Below, piece by piece: positions 55,272 to 63,670 of a stretch of DNA of 64,000 bases. The notes under the pieces are model-generated. The model had not been told where the DNA came from and did no database searches. It saw nothing but the letters and a program-made list of their open reading frames with translations. A program made the position numbers and the translations under genes. Every line of letters begins with the position of its first letter. The first letter of the stretch is position 1. Source of the DNA: Clostridia bacterium (lineage in GTDB: Bacteria; Bacillota; Clostridia; Oscillospirales; RGIG8002); NCBI GenBank assembly GCA_017620395.1, contig JAFZQJ010000013.1, positions 31,885 through 95,884 on the forward strand, written 5' to 3'.

Positions 55272-56451
55272 TCAGCGTGTATGTTCTGCGCTTTGTAATA
55301 CCTTTTTTAATAATGAATAATCATTTCGGGGTTGTAATCCCCTTGATTCATACCACTCTATATACTTTTCAATGCTTTCAGAAATGTTTTTAAGTGATGT
55401 AAAACCGAGAAACGAGTCAACTCGATCTAACATAAGTATGTTTACCCATATAATATCATCGTGCTTCATTGAGTGTACTTTATATACAAACTGATCTTCA
55501 TCTCTATGCAGCGCTTTCCCTAACAAAAAGATCAGCGGCGGTGATATGTTCTTTTCAAAAAGTTTTCTGTCGCTTATCTCCGTAGGCCAAATATATGGGC
55601 GCGTGAATCTTTCCTTTTTATCATACAATCTGAAGAACGGGTTAATAACTACAATGGTACGCGTCTTTGATATTGAGAACACATAAAAGTTCTCATGAAA
55701 CCACATTTGCTGTTTTAGCAATTCCATATAAGCCGGTTTATCGCGCCCGCCATATGAACGGGATAGCTTATCAAGTTCTTTTTTCAAATATTCGGCTTTT
55801 TCGCCTTCCCCTTCTGGTCCATACATTTCCGATGTCATACCGATATCCGTAATAATAAAATCGGTTCCATCTTTAGAGGTGTCCCAAATGCCCATATAGC
55901 CATAGTTATATATGCGCGACCATCTGTACACTTCATATGTGCATAAAGGATTATCTTTTACTGCGTCTAGGTCTTTGGCTTCAAGTATTACTTTAATATT
56001 CCTTAACCAACGATCCCTTACGGTTTCGTTCTCAACCACCTTTTCCTCGAACGGATACTCTTGCGAATCCAATTTCTGATAAAACAAATCGTGCATTCTA
56101 TCCCTATCCGGTCCAATAACACGCATCTGCTCAATCAATAGGAATTTTCGTATAATATTTACTTGTTTCCTGTTAAGAACAATCTCGTCATCGCAAGAAG
56201 CGGGTATAATATAATTATTAAGAATAAACGCAAATGACGACTCAATCTTTTCGTTTAATTCTTTTTCTATTTCCGGCGTATACAATGATATTTCAGAAAA
56301 AACCTCATCGGGCTTTTTATTTTTTAATAGCTTACCGTTTTTTAAGTCATATACAAACAAACGCTCTCCAAACCGGCGAAGGACTAATTGCGGAACGTAG
56401 TGGTTATTCTGATTCGTTGTTGGGCATCATATTTAACGGATTTTGCTTCAT
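55272..56451 (-). pseudogene. DUF4238-like gene with a frameshift near its start
   Basis: The long frame (55272-56360, 362 codons) can only start at a TTG and lacks the conserved DUF4238 beginning. Just upstream in the same frame lies NHYVPQLVLRRFGERLFVYD, the family hallmark, but that frame has no ATG before a stop. An ATG with GAGGT upstream (56451) reads MKQNPLNMMPNNES then hits TAA; removing one base would join it to NHYVPQ. So the gene appears to carry a one-base frameshift around 56403-56412. It is far more AT-rich than its neighbours. The family has no firm role; it often sits in mobile or defence contexts. Confidence 0.6.
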
Positions 56452-56641
56452 AAATTTGATACCTCATTTTTTTGATTATTTGATGTGTCCATATTATCCA
56501 GCCCTATACGATGGGCTGTTATCAAATTGTTATCGGTGGTGATAACGGGGGGTAGCAGGGTTGTTGTTTTCTCTGGTGGTTTACAACTACATTTTACCAC
56601 GAAAGGCAGGGAAATGCAATAACCATCCTTGCTGTGGCGTA

Positions 56642-58561
56642 TCAAGGAATCTTACTGAACATATGGCGCACCTTATCCAAACGGCTGTTTGGACGACGGG
56701 GCTGGATGATTGGCTCGCCGACAGTGGCCTGATACCCTTTCAGTTCCGTCAGGCACACACTCCGCCCGTTGGTGTAAAAGGCCAAATCAGTACGGTATGC
56801 CTGTATGCAACGGGCGGGAATCTCGCCAGTAAAGACAACTTCATCCTTTTTTATCTGGGCCGTTTCGATGGTGGCACAGTATTTCGGCGCATCATGATAA
56901 GCCCTGGAAAGGTATTCCTGGGGCGCATAGAGGGTGAAGGAGAGATAAGGTTCCAGCAACTGCGTCCCAGATTTCTTCAATGCCTGTTCCAATACAATCG
57001 GGGCCAATGAGCGGAAGTCCGCCGGCGTACTGACCGGGCTATAGTAAAGTCCGTATTCAAAGCAAATCTTACAGTCCGTTACGTTCCAGCCACACAAGCC
57101 TTGCCCCAAACCGTAACGGATACCATCCATGACAGCGTTTTGAAAACTCTGGTTCAGGTATCCCAGGGAAACCCGGCTCTCGTATTTTACACCGGAGCCA
57201 AGCGGGAGCGGTGTAACAGACAGTCCGATAGATGCCCAAAACGGGTTAGGCGGCACCTCGATATGGATGGTGTGACTGGCCACTTTGAGCGGCCGCTCTA
57301 AATAAATGACGGTGGGTTCCTTCACTGCTGTTTCAATCTTGTATTTTTCCGTCAGCAAAGCGGAAACAACCTCCAACTGCATCCGACCCAAAAAAGAAAG
57401 AATGATCTCATGGGTGGTGGAATCCACCTCGTAGTGCAAAAGCGGGTCAGTATCCGCAATTTGCGTAAGAGCGTCCAGCAACCGGTCTCTTTGCTCTGCC
57501 GTTTTTGGCGTAATCGTCGTCCGCAGCATAGGGAAGGGAACATCACTCCACATTTCACGAGGAAGTTGGGTTTTGTCCCCCAATATATCGTTTAATCTCA
57601 AGCTGTCGCTGGGAAGGATGACAATTTCGCCCTTATGGGCGGTATCTGTCCGAACAATCTCCCCTTTGGATGGAATACGCATCTCTGTGATTTTCAGCTT
57701 TTCTCTCCCGGCTAGGGCCACCGTATCCCGCAGACGCAGCGTTCCGCTGTATAGCCGCAGATAGACAAGCCTCTGGCCGCAATCTGTATACTCCACCTTA
57801 AAAACTCTACCGCACAGGGCGGCGCTCCCCTGTTCCTTGGTCGATTGGAACAGCCCTATCACCGCATCCATCAACTGTTGAATGCCAAGGCCGTTTTTGG
57901 CGCTACCATGATAGACCGGGAGCAGGGAGGCGTCTTGAACTCGCCGCTGTTCTTCTTGCGCAAGTTCTTTCTGACTGATTGATTCTCCTGCGATATACTT
58001 TGCCAATAACTCATCGTTATTTTCGATGACCGAATCCCACACCTCTGCACTAGTGTTTTCTGTCAGAGTTATTTTCGAGGACAGCGACACTGTCTGCTTG
58101 ATGATAATATCAGCGGAGAGCTTATCCCGAACAGACTGATATACGCTCTCCAAATCAATGCCAACCTGGTCGATCTTGTTGATAAAGATAATGGTGGGGA
58201 TGTTCAATTTCCGTAGGGCATGGAACAGAACACGGGTCTGGGCCTGCACGCCATCTTTAGCGGAGAGCACCAAGATGGCCCCGTCCAAAACAGCCAGAGA
58301 GCGGTATACCTCTGCCAAGAAATCCATGTGGCCGGGAGTATCCACAATATTGACTTTACAACTGTGCCACTGGAAAGAAGTGACTGCCGTTTGAATGGTA
58401 ATTCCACGCTGCCGCTCCAAAAACATAGTGTCCGTTCTCGTTGTCCCTTTTTCGACGCTCCCCGGCTCTGAAATGGTTCCGCTGGCATACAGCAGGCTTT
58501 CTGTCAGTGTCGTCTTGCCCGCATCTACATGGGCAAGAATCCCGATATTGATAATGTTCAT
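56642..58561 (-). CDS. tet(W): Tetracycline resistance ribosomal protection protein, Tet(W) type
   Basis: The 639-residue EF-G-like GTPase is the length of Tet(W). It has G1 [19 protein letters not shown], switch motifs ([20 protein letters not shown]), G3 DTPGHMDF and G4 NKID, and ends [18 protein letters not shown], all matching remembered Tet(W) sequence. It binds the ribosome and dislodges tetracycline. Scattered differences from the common allele as I remember it suggest a variant or a mosaic tet gene. GGAGG precedes the ATG at 58561. It is controlled by a leader peptide and hairpins upstream and is cargo of the mobile element. Confidence 0.92.
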   Translation of the reverse strand: MNIINIGILAHVDAGKTTLTESLLYASGTISEPGSVEKGTTRTDTMFLERQRGITIQTAVTSFQWHSCKVNIVDTPGHMDFLAEVYRSLAVLDGAILVLSAKDGVQAQTRVLFHALRKLNIPTIIFINKIDQVGIDLESVYQSVRDKLSADIIIKQTVSLSSKITLTENTSAEVWDSVIENNDELLAKYIAGESISQKELAQEEQRRVQDASLLPVYHGSAKNGLGIQQLMDAVIGLFQSTKEQGSAALCGRVFKVEYTDCGQRLVYLRLYSGTLRLRDTVALAGREKLKITEMRIPSKGEIVRTDTAHKGEIVILPSDSLRLNDILGDKTQLPREMWSDVPFPMLRTTITPKTAEQRDRLLDALTQIADTDPLLHYEVDSTTHEIILSFLGRMQLEVVSALLTEKYKIETAVKEPTVIYLERPLKVASHTIHIEVPPNPFWASIGLSVTPLPLGSGVKYESRVSLGYLNQSFQNAVMDGIRYGLGQGLCGWNVTDCKICFEYGLYYSPVSTPADFRSLAPIVLEQALKKSGTQLLEPYLSFTLYAPQEYLSRAYHDAPKYCATIETAQIKKDEVVFTGEIPARCIQAYRTDLAFYTNGRSVCLTELKGYQATVGEPIIQPRRPNSRLDKVRHMFSKIP

Positions 58562-58593
58562 GTCTATCCTCCATACAAGGCCCAAAAGGGCGC

Positions 58594-58631
58594 AAAAATC
58601 CCCAGCGGCAAATACTTTTACCGCTGGGGAT
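58594..58631 (-). terminator. Second attenuator hairpin before tet(W)
   Basis: Read leftward: ATCCCCAGCGG / CCGCTGGGGAT with a 12-nt loop, then TTTTT, 33 bases before the tet(W) start. Confidence 0.75.
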
Positions 58632-58725
58632 CATGACTTCGGATACATAGAAACGCATTCAGCTAACATGAGCCGTTATCCGTCACGATATTTGATAAAA
58701 AGGCAAAAGCATTCTTAAATTGGGT

Positions 58726-58752
58726 ACAAAAACCAAGCCCCTGCAAGGGGCA
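58726..58752 (-). terminator. First attenuator hairpin in the tet(W) leader
   Basis: Read leftward: GCCCC-TTGCA-GGGGC, TTGG, TTTTT. Longer flanking arms (TTCTTAAAT / ATTTAAGAA and GGGCACAAAAA / TTTTTGTACCC) can extend or replace it. Confidence 0.7.
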
Positions 58753-58778
58753 ATTATTTTTGTGCCCATTATCAAATT

Positions 58779-58802
58779 TTATTTAAGAATACCTTGCCGC
58801 AT
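58779..58802 (-). CDS. tet(W) leader peptide, seven residues
   Basis: ATG CGG CAA GGT ATT CTT AAA TAA (MRQGILK) with GAGGAG upstream. It lies between the promoter and the attenuators. Leader translation is known to govern readthrough in tet(M)-type genes; a similar role here is inference. Confidence 0.6.
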   Translation of the reverse strand: MRQGILK

Positions 58803-58834
58803 GTTGAATAGACTCCTCAAATCAGGATGACAGC

Positions 58835-58863
58835 AGTATAGCATAGCACACTCTAAAATGCAA
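58835..58863 (-). promoter_or_regulatory. Promoter of tet(W)
   Basis: Leftward TTGCAT (58863-58858), 17-nt spacer, TATACT (58840-58835), about 300 bp before the gene. Confidence 0.75.
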
Positions 58864-58931
58864 GAAGTTTTTACCCGCTGTCCCAAATAAATCAGGAGGG
58901 CATTCACCGGGACACCCTCCGATTTGGGGCC

Positions 58932-59046
58932 TCATGCGCAAATAATTTCTGTGTCCACGATTTCCGCCGCACACGCCCGAATATTGTTAGTCCCTCTGCA
59001 ACTCATACCACAGACCGTTGCCCTCGTCAAAGATGTACTTTTCCAT
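58932..59046 (-). pseudogene. tnpV: tnpV remnant with internal deletion
   Basis: After GGAGG, the ATG at 59046 reads MEKYIFDEGNGLWYELQRD then stops. In a shifted frame directly after comes NNIRACAAEIVDTEIICA and a stop at 58932. These are the start and end of TnpV-type transposon proteins (normally about 120 residues); the middle is gone. It sits downstream of the relaxase gene. Confidence 0.65.
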
Positions 59047-59069
59047 GAAATTACCTCCATTTTTTGTGA

Positions 59070-60413
59070 TTATCGTGCGCCTACCCTTATTTTTGACCTT
59101 GCACCCCATTTCTGCTCCTTTTCGACCTGTTCCTGCTGGTAAGCTGCCTCCAGTATCCTGTCCGCCTGTTCCGGGCCAATGGCCCGTCTGACCCGCTCAT
59201 AGTCCCTGACTTGCCCTTTCAAGCCGTCCCTCTCGGCACAAACCTCATAAATCCTGGCTGACAGGGAGCCGTTCTTACTGACCTCACGATCATAGGCGCT
59301 CTGCAACCGCTCAAACTTGCTCTTGAGGTCGAAGTAGGCCCGGTAGACGGAGCGCAGCACCTTGACGATCTTCTCCCAAAGGGGCTTGGCCTTTTTCTCC
59401 CGGTAGGACTTGGCCGATTCCAGCGGCCCCGCCTCCGGCAGCGTCCGCTCCGGGTCGTCGGAGAAGTCCGCCGCCAGTTTCTCCATGCCCTTGAGCAAGG
59501 GCGCTACATCGTCCAGCTTAGCCCTGGCCTGGGCCGCTTTCTTCTCAGCTGATGCTGCCTCCTTATTCTTTTTGTCGGCCTCAACCTGGGCCAGCGCCGA
59601 CACCTCTTGAAGCTGTGCAAGCCGTTCCTGCTCACGCTCCGTCTTGAACTGCGTAACAGTCAAATGTTCTTCGGAACTACCACGTTCCCCACGCTCTACA
59701 TCGTCATAGCCAGCGGAGCGCATATGCTCAAAGAAATCATCTTGCAGGACACTGTACGACTTTCGTAGAACGGGTTTGCCCTTAGCTGTGCGTAACGGCT
59801 CCCCGGTGGTTTCGTCCAGAATGGGCTTGGACGCCCACTTCTTGCTCATGCTCACCTGCATGATCGTTTCCTTGACCTTGCCCACCAGGGACTTGTCCTT
59901 GCACCGCTTTGTCCAGCGTATCTCCTTCTCCACTACCGGGATATAAACCACATGGAGGTGGTAGTGGTACACGTCCTCCCCCAGCGCCTCGGACATGGCC
60001 CGGTTGCGCTCGTCAGCGTGCATGACCGCCGACAAAATATACTGCTCTCCGCCCACGATTTTGATTGCGGCTTTATAGGCTTCGGTGTAAAATTGTTTTG
60101 CGAAGTCATACCCGCCGTGATTGTAGAAGTAAGCGGAGTTTACATCAAAGACCAACTCACCGTATCGAAAGGCATCCTCCTTGATGCCACGGGTGGAGAT
60201 CACGCCGTCGGCCTCCATTTGAGCAAACATCTCCCGATACCCGGCAGACGGGGTTTTGAAATGGACATTGAGCGGCGTCCGCTCCAGTACAATGTCCTGA
60301 TTGACATAGGAATCCTTCTCACGCTCGTTGTGCTGCTGGGTGTTACCGATCTTGGTTTCGGTCAGCCTCATATTTCTTGCGTTGGTACGGTCAATACCGT
60401 CGCCTCTCGCCAT
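59070..60413 (-). CDS. mobV: MobV-family relaxase (Mob/Pre plasmid recombination enzyme)
   Basis: The 447-residue protein has the MobV N-terminus (NARNMRLTETKIGNTQQHNEREKDSY, read in part), the metal-binding HxH in EDVYHYHLHVVYIPVV and a charged coiled-coil C-terminal half (about residues 250-440). It nicks oriT and leads the strand during mobilization by a helper conjugation system. AGGAGG precedes the ATG at 60413. An oriT-like site lies just upstream. Confidence 0.9.
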   Translation of the reverse strand: MARGDGIDRTNARNMRLTETKIGNTQQHNEREKDSYVNQDIVLERTPLNVHFKTPSAGYREMFAQMEADGVISTRGIKEDAFRYGELVFDVNSAYFYNHGGYDFAKQFYTEAYKAAIKIVGGEQYILSAVMHADERNRAMSEALGEDVYHYHLHVVYIPVVEKEIRWTKRCKDKSLVGKVKETIMQVSMSKKWASKPILDETTGEPLRTAKGKPVLRKSYSVLQDDFFEHMRSAGYDDVERGERGSSEEHLTVTQFKTEREQERLAQLQEVSALAQVEADKKNKEAASAEKKAAQARAKLDDVAPLLKGMEKLAADFSDDPERTLPEAGPLESAKSYREKKAKPLWEKIVKVLRSVYRAYFDLKSKFERLQSAYDREVSKNGSLSARIYEVCAERDGLKGQVRDYERVRRAIGPEQADRILEAAYQQEQVEKEQKWGARSKIRVGAR

Positions 60414-60475
60414 AGGCAAAAATCCTCCTGTTTCAGATGTTGGGTTGTTGAAAGAGGACGGGGGTTCGGGGGAGG

Positions 60476-60517
60476 CACTTCCTGCAGGAAGTGTAATAAC
60501 CCACTATGACACTTTCA
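60476..60517 (-). other. oriT: oriT / RSA site of the MobV relaxase
   Basis: Read leftward: AAGTGT-CATAGTG|GGTTATT-ACACTT. It matches the layout and core of the pMV158 origin (TAAAGTATAGTG|TGTTATACTTTA): short inverted arms around TAGTG|xGTTAT. The predicted nick is between 60502 and 60501 on the minus strand. A second CACTTCCTGCAGGAAGTG palindrome overlaps it. Confidence 0.65.
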
Positions 60518-60654
60518 TCCCTTCGGTCTGCAAAGTGTCGTGGGCTCTCCGAGGGGGTGTGGGGGCTTTGCCCCCGGCAACTGCGGTTGCCTCCCCCAGC
60601 AGGGCCGCCCTTTGAAAAGGGCACCCTGCACCCCGCCTAAACTTTGCTGCTCCC

Positions 60655-60737
60655 CGTGACAGCCGTGACGACCGTGACGATGTTTCAGACACCGCCGCCA
60701 CTCTCAAAAAAGCCGTCACAGCCGTCACGGTCGTCAC
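60655..60737. repeat. Iteron-like repeats facing each other
   Basis: CGTGAC recurs three times at 9-bp steps (60655, 60664, 60673), and its complement CGTCAC three times at 9-bp steps (60714, 60723, 60732). The two sets form a large inverted repeat around 35 bp. They lie between the RepA-type gene and oriT. The 315-bp gap 60420-60733 holds these, the oriT and a GGGGGCTTTGCCCCC hairpin; no gene is seen in it. Confidence 0.6.
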
Positions 60738-61888
60738 GCCTGGGACGGTTCCAGCGTCAGGCTGATACTTCTCCCGGCGTGGCTCCTGCTGTTCTCATAG
60801 CGGATGTGGTAGTCTATCAGCAGCTTCCCGGCCCGGACGTTTAGCCGCATCGCCAGGGCGTTGGGCTTCATGTCGGTCTGGAGCGCCGCTACCAGCTCGG
60901 TGGCCGTACCACCCCAGGTCGGCTTCTCCGCCGTCACAAGGGCGGCTATGGCCTCCAGCACCGGGTCGGGCGGCTCTGTCCATGCCTCCGTTTCCGTACG
61001 CTCCAGCGTCCATATCAGCCGTTCCTTGTCCCTGGTAAGATAGAATCGCTGGTCTTGCTGGTCACGCCCGGCCACGTCCAGAACGGCGCTGCCGTCTGTC
61101 CGCTTCTCCTTTTGAAGAAGAAAGGCCCCGTCCGCCGCTCCCAGCAGACCGTTGGTGCCGGAGATCATATCGAATTTGTCATCTGCCTGTTGCTTTCGAG
61201 TGTGGTGTACCAGCAGGAGGCAGACGCCGCAATCATCGGCAAGGCGTTTCAGCTTACCCACCACCTCGTAATCGTTGGCGTAGCTGTACTTATCCCCACC
61301 AGCCTCCCGGATTTTCTGGAGGGTGTCAATGATAATCAGCTTGGTGTTCGGGTGTTCCCGGACGAACTTCTTTAGCTGTTCCTCCAGGCCAACGCCAAGC
61401 TGTTTGGCGTAGACCGCAAAGAGCAGATTGTCGGTGCCCTCTGTGCCGAACATTCGGTATAGCCGCCCCTGCAAGCGGCGGTGGTCGTCCTCCAACGCCA
61501 GATAGAGGACAGTCCCCTTGTGGACAGGGTAGCCCCACAGGGGGAGGCCCATGCTGACATGGTAGGCAAGCTGGGCCATCAGGAACGACTTGCCCACCTT
61601 GGGCGCTCCCGCAAAGAGGTACGTCCCAGGGTAGAGCAGACCGTCTATTACGGGCGGTCTGCTCTGGTAGATGTTCTGGTAAAGGTCGTTCATGGAAACT
61701 GTGTGGAGGTAGGCTGGGTCGTTCATGCGCCGCATATCCCGGAGCATTTCCTCTAAATCTTTCTCTTGGGGGTTGTTTTCAGCCGTTTCCTCTGCTATAC
61801 TTTGGGTAGTTGTTTGAGAATTGGGCTGTTCCCCGTCTGCGCCAACAGACGGAACCGGGACAGTCCTTTTCGTTTCTCTGGAATCCAT
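60734..61888 (-). CDS. RepA-type AAA ATPase (AAA_25, hexameric helicase-like)
   Basis: The 384-residue RecA-fold ATPase has Walker A FAGAPKVGKSFLMAQLAYH, ALEDDHRRLQGRL, Walker B LIIIDTLQKIR, and LLLVHHTRKQQ. It resembles RSF1010 RepA and the AAA_25 proteins of mobilizable elements, and may unwind element DNA at the nearby iterons. A TTG at 61891 is nine bases from the AGGAGG site; the ATG at 61888 is used here. The end overlaps the last iteron. Confidence 0.82.
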   Translation of the reverse strand: MDSRETKRTVPVPSVGADGEQPNSQTTTQSIAEETAENNPQEKDLEEMLRDMRRMNDPAYLHTVSMNDLYQNIYQSRPPVIDGLLYPGTYLFAGAPKVGKSFLMAQLAYHVSMGLPLWGYPVHKGTVLYLALEDDHRRLQGRLYRMFGTEGTDNLLFAVYAKQLGVGLEEQLKKFVREHPNTKLIIIDTLQKIREAGGDKYSYANDYEVVGKLKRLADDCGVCLLLVHHTRKQQADDKFDMISGTNGLLGAADGAFLLQKEKRTDGSAVLDVAGRDQQDQRFYLTRDKERLIWTLERTETEAWTEPPDPVLEAIAALVTAEKPTWGGTATELVAALQTDMKPNALAMRLNVRAGKLLIDYHIRYENSRSHAGRSISLTLEPSQA

Positions 61889-61895
61889 CAATCTA

Positions 61896-62216
61896 TCAAT
61901 CCTCCTTCATGCCGCCCAGCGTCACTGAGATAAGGTCAATGGTGGCGAGAAGTTCATCCCCCACGTCGCCCCCGGCCTCAATGCGCCGCAGTTCCCCCAG
62001 GACGGCGGCGAGTTGGTCACGCAGGGCCTTGTAGACCCTGGGATTGCCCTGCACCACCACGGCCCGGTCTAAGAGCCGCCGGGTGATGTAGTCCTGCTTC
62101 GTCAGGCCAGAGAGCCGCACAGCGGCGTCAATCTGCTTGTTTTCCTCCGGGGATACCCGGAAGGCCACGGTCTTGTTCCTCCAGCGGTTGTGAGTGTCCA
62201 AATTCTTAGCTGACAT
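61896..62216 (-). CDS. mobC: MobC-like relaxosome accessory protein
   Basis: The 106-residue protein has a ribbon-helix-helix-like N-terminus (KTVAFRVSPEENKQIDAAVRLSGLTKQDYITRRLLD, read in part) typical of MobC proteins that help the relaxase open oriT. It abuts the integrase gene (shared base at 62216) and lies eight bases from the RepA-type gene. Confidence 0.78.
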   Translation of the reverse strand: MSAKNLDTHNRWRNKTVAFRVSPEENKQIDAAVRLSGLTKQDYITRRLLDRAVVVQGNPRVYKALRDQLAAVLGELRRIEAGGDVGDELLATIDLISVTLGGMKED

Positions 62217-63292
62217 TACGCTCCCATCCTTTCAAAGTCCAATTTGTCTGCCATTTCCGTCTGCTTGGACGGAAACAGGTGGGCATAGCGATAGGTGATC
62301 TCGATACTCTCATGCCCCACACGGTCAGCAATCGCCACAGCGGAGAAGCCCATGTCAATCAGAAGTGAGATGTGCGAATGCCGGAGGTCGTGGATTCTGA
62401 TACGCTTGACCCCTGCCGACTTCGCCCCTCTGTCCATCTCATGGTGGAGATAGCTTTTCGTGATGGTGAAAATGCGCTCCTTCTTCTTGATACCGTAGAG
62501 CATCCCCAGGTAATCCTTCATCTCGTCACAGAGGAAGTTGGGCATTTTAATGGTGCGGTTGCTTTTCTTCGTCTTTGGCGTGGTAATGACGTCCTTGCCG
62601 TGGAGCCGCTGATAGGACTTGCTGATTTTCACCGTCCCGGCCTCAAAGTCAAAGTCTGCCGGGGTCAGGGCCAGCAGTTCCCCCTCCCGAATACCACACC
62701 AGTAGAGCATTTCAAAGGCGTAGTAGGAAACGGGCTTGTCCATCATGGCATCTGCAAACTTCTGGTACTCCGCTTTCGTCCAGAACAGCATTTCCTTCCG
62801 TTCCTCTGACCCCATGTTCCCAGCCTTGGCGGCGGGATTGGAGCGCAGCTCATAGAAGCGGACAGCGTGATTGAAGATGGCGCTAAGCTGGTTGTGCAGG
62901 GTTTTGAGGTAGGTAGCCGAGTAGGGCTTGCGCTTCTCGTCCCGGTAGGCCAGCAACTCGTTCTGCCATGCGATCACGTCCTTGGTGGTGATCTCGCTAA
63001 TCTTCCGCTTGCCAAAGTAGGGCAGAATTTTCTTCTGGATGATGTTCTCCTTGGTCAGCCAGGTGTTCTCCTTGAGCCGGGGTTTCATATCCTTGGTGTA
63101 AAGCTCGGTAAAGGCTTCAAAGGTCATATCCAGGTCGCCGGAGGTCTGCATCTGGAAACTGCGCTCCCACTCCTGGGCCTCCCGTTTGGTGGCAAAGCCA
63201 CGCTTGCACTTCTGTTTGCGCTCCCCCGTCCAGTCCTGATACCGCACCATGACGTACCATGTTCCTCTTGCTTCGTCCTTAAAGACTGGCAT
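62216..63292 (-). CDS. int: Tyrosine recombinase / integrase
   Basis: The 358-residue integrase has an AP2-like arm-binding N-terminus (GTWYVMVRYQDWTGERKQKCKRGF), a SAM-like core-binding domain and a catalytic domain with Arg in YWCGIREGELLAL, HxxR in IRIHDLRHSHISLL, His in VGHESIEITY and the Tyr in YRYAHLF. It resembles Tn916 and phage integrases. It should insert and remove the element at an att site that I could not identify in this window. Confidence 0.92.
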   Translation of the reverse strand: MPVFKDEARGTWYVMVRYQDWTGERKQKCKRGFATKREAQEWERSFQMQTSGDLDMTFEAFTELYTKDMKPRLKENTWLTKENIIQKKILPYFGKRKISEITTKDVIAWQNELLAYRDEKRKPYSATYLKTLHNQLSAIFNHAVRFYELRSNPAAKAGNMGSEERKEMLFWTKAEYQKFADAMMDKPVSYYAFEMLYWCGIREGELLALTPADFDFEAGTVKISKSYQRLHGKDVITTPKTKKSNRTIKMPNFLCDEMKDYLGMLYGIKKKERIFTITKSYLHHEMDRGAKSAGVKRIRIHDLRHSHISLLIDMGFSAVAIADRVGHESIEITYRYAHLFPSKQTEMADKLDFERMGA

Positions 63293-63481
63293 TTAGTTCC
63301 CTTCCTTTCTGGCCCCGTAGAGCCGTTCGTTGAAATACTGGCGGTTGACCCGCCCTGCGATGGTGATGAAGCCCTTGTCCTTCAATTCTTCGTTGAGCTG
63401 CCGGATGAGTTTATAGGCGTAGGGCTTCGATACACCCAGCTCGTCCGCAACTTCTTCCGCCCGGATGAATCTGTTCTCCAT
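63293..63481 (-). CDS. xis: Excisionase-like small HTH protein
   Basis: The 62-residue protein has a HTH_17/MerR-like motif (FIRAEEVADELGVSKPYAYKLIRQLNEEL) and a basic tail. It directly precedes int with no gap, the usual place for a recombination directionality factor. A DNA-binding regulator without excision role is the alternative. AAGGAGG precedes the ATG. Confidence 0.7.
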   Translation of the reverse strand: MENRFIRAEEVADELGVSKPYAYKLIRQLNEELKDKGFITIAGRVNRQYFNERLYGARKEGN

Positions 63482-63531
63482 ATGGATTCCTCCTTTCTTT
63501 TGATTTAACGCTATTTGCTTAACGTAGTCCT

Positions 63532-63560
63532 ATTATACTAACTCTATTCCGTTATGTCAA
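63532..63560 (-). promoter_or_regulatory. Promoter of xis-int-mobC-rep-mob
   Basis: Leftward TTGACA (63560-63555), 17-nt spacer, TATAAT (63537-63532): a perfect consensus. Confidence 0.85.
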
Positions 63561-63604
63561 GACCTTCCAACGAGAAAATATAAACAAATTTATTTATTTT
63601 TCTC

Positions 63605-63633
63605 TTGACTGGTCTAAACATATCTGTTATACT
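63605..63633 (+). promoter_or_regulatory. Promoter of the XRE regulator
   Basis: TTGACT (63605-63610), 17-nt spacer, TATACT (63628-63633), divergent from the xis promoter. Confidence 0.75.
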
Positions 63634-63670
63634 TCAAGTGTCCCCATTACATAGATTGGAGTTGGCAGTT

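Noticed and set aside
56448..56645. 65-codon minus-strand ORF between tet(W) and the DUF4238-like gene
   Set aside because: No good ribosome binding site and no family resemblance; it overlaps the 5' end of the frameshifted gene. The gap 56452-56641 otherwise shows nothing I can support.
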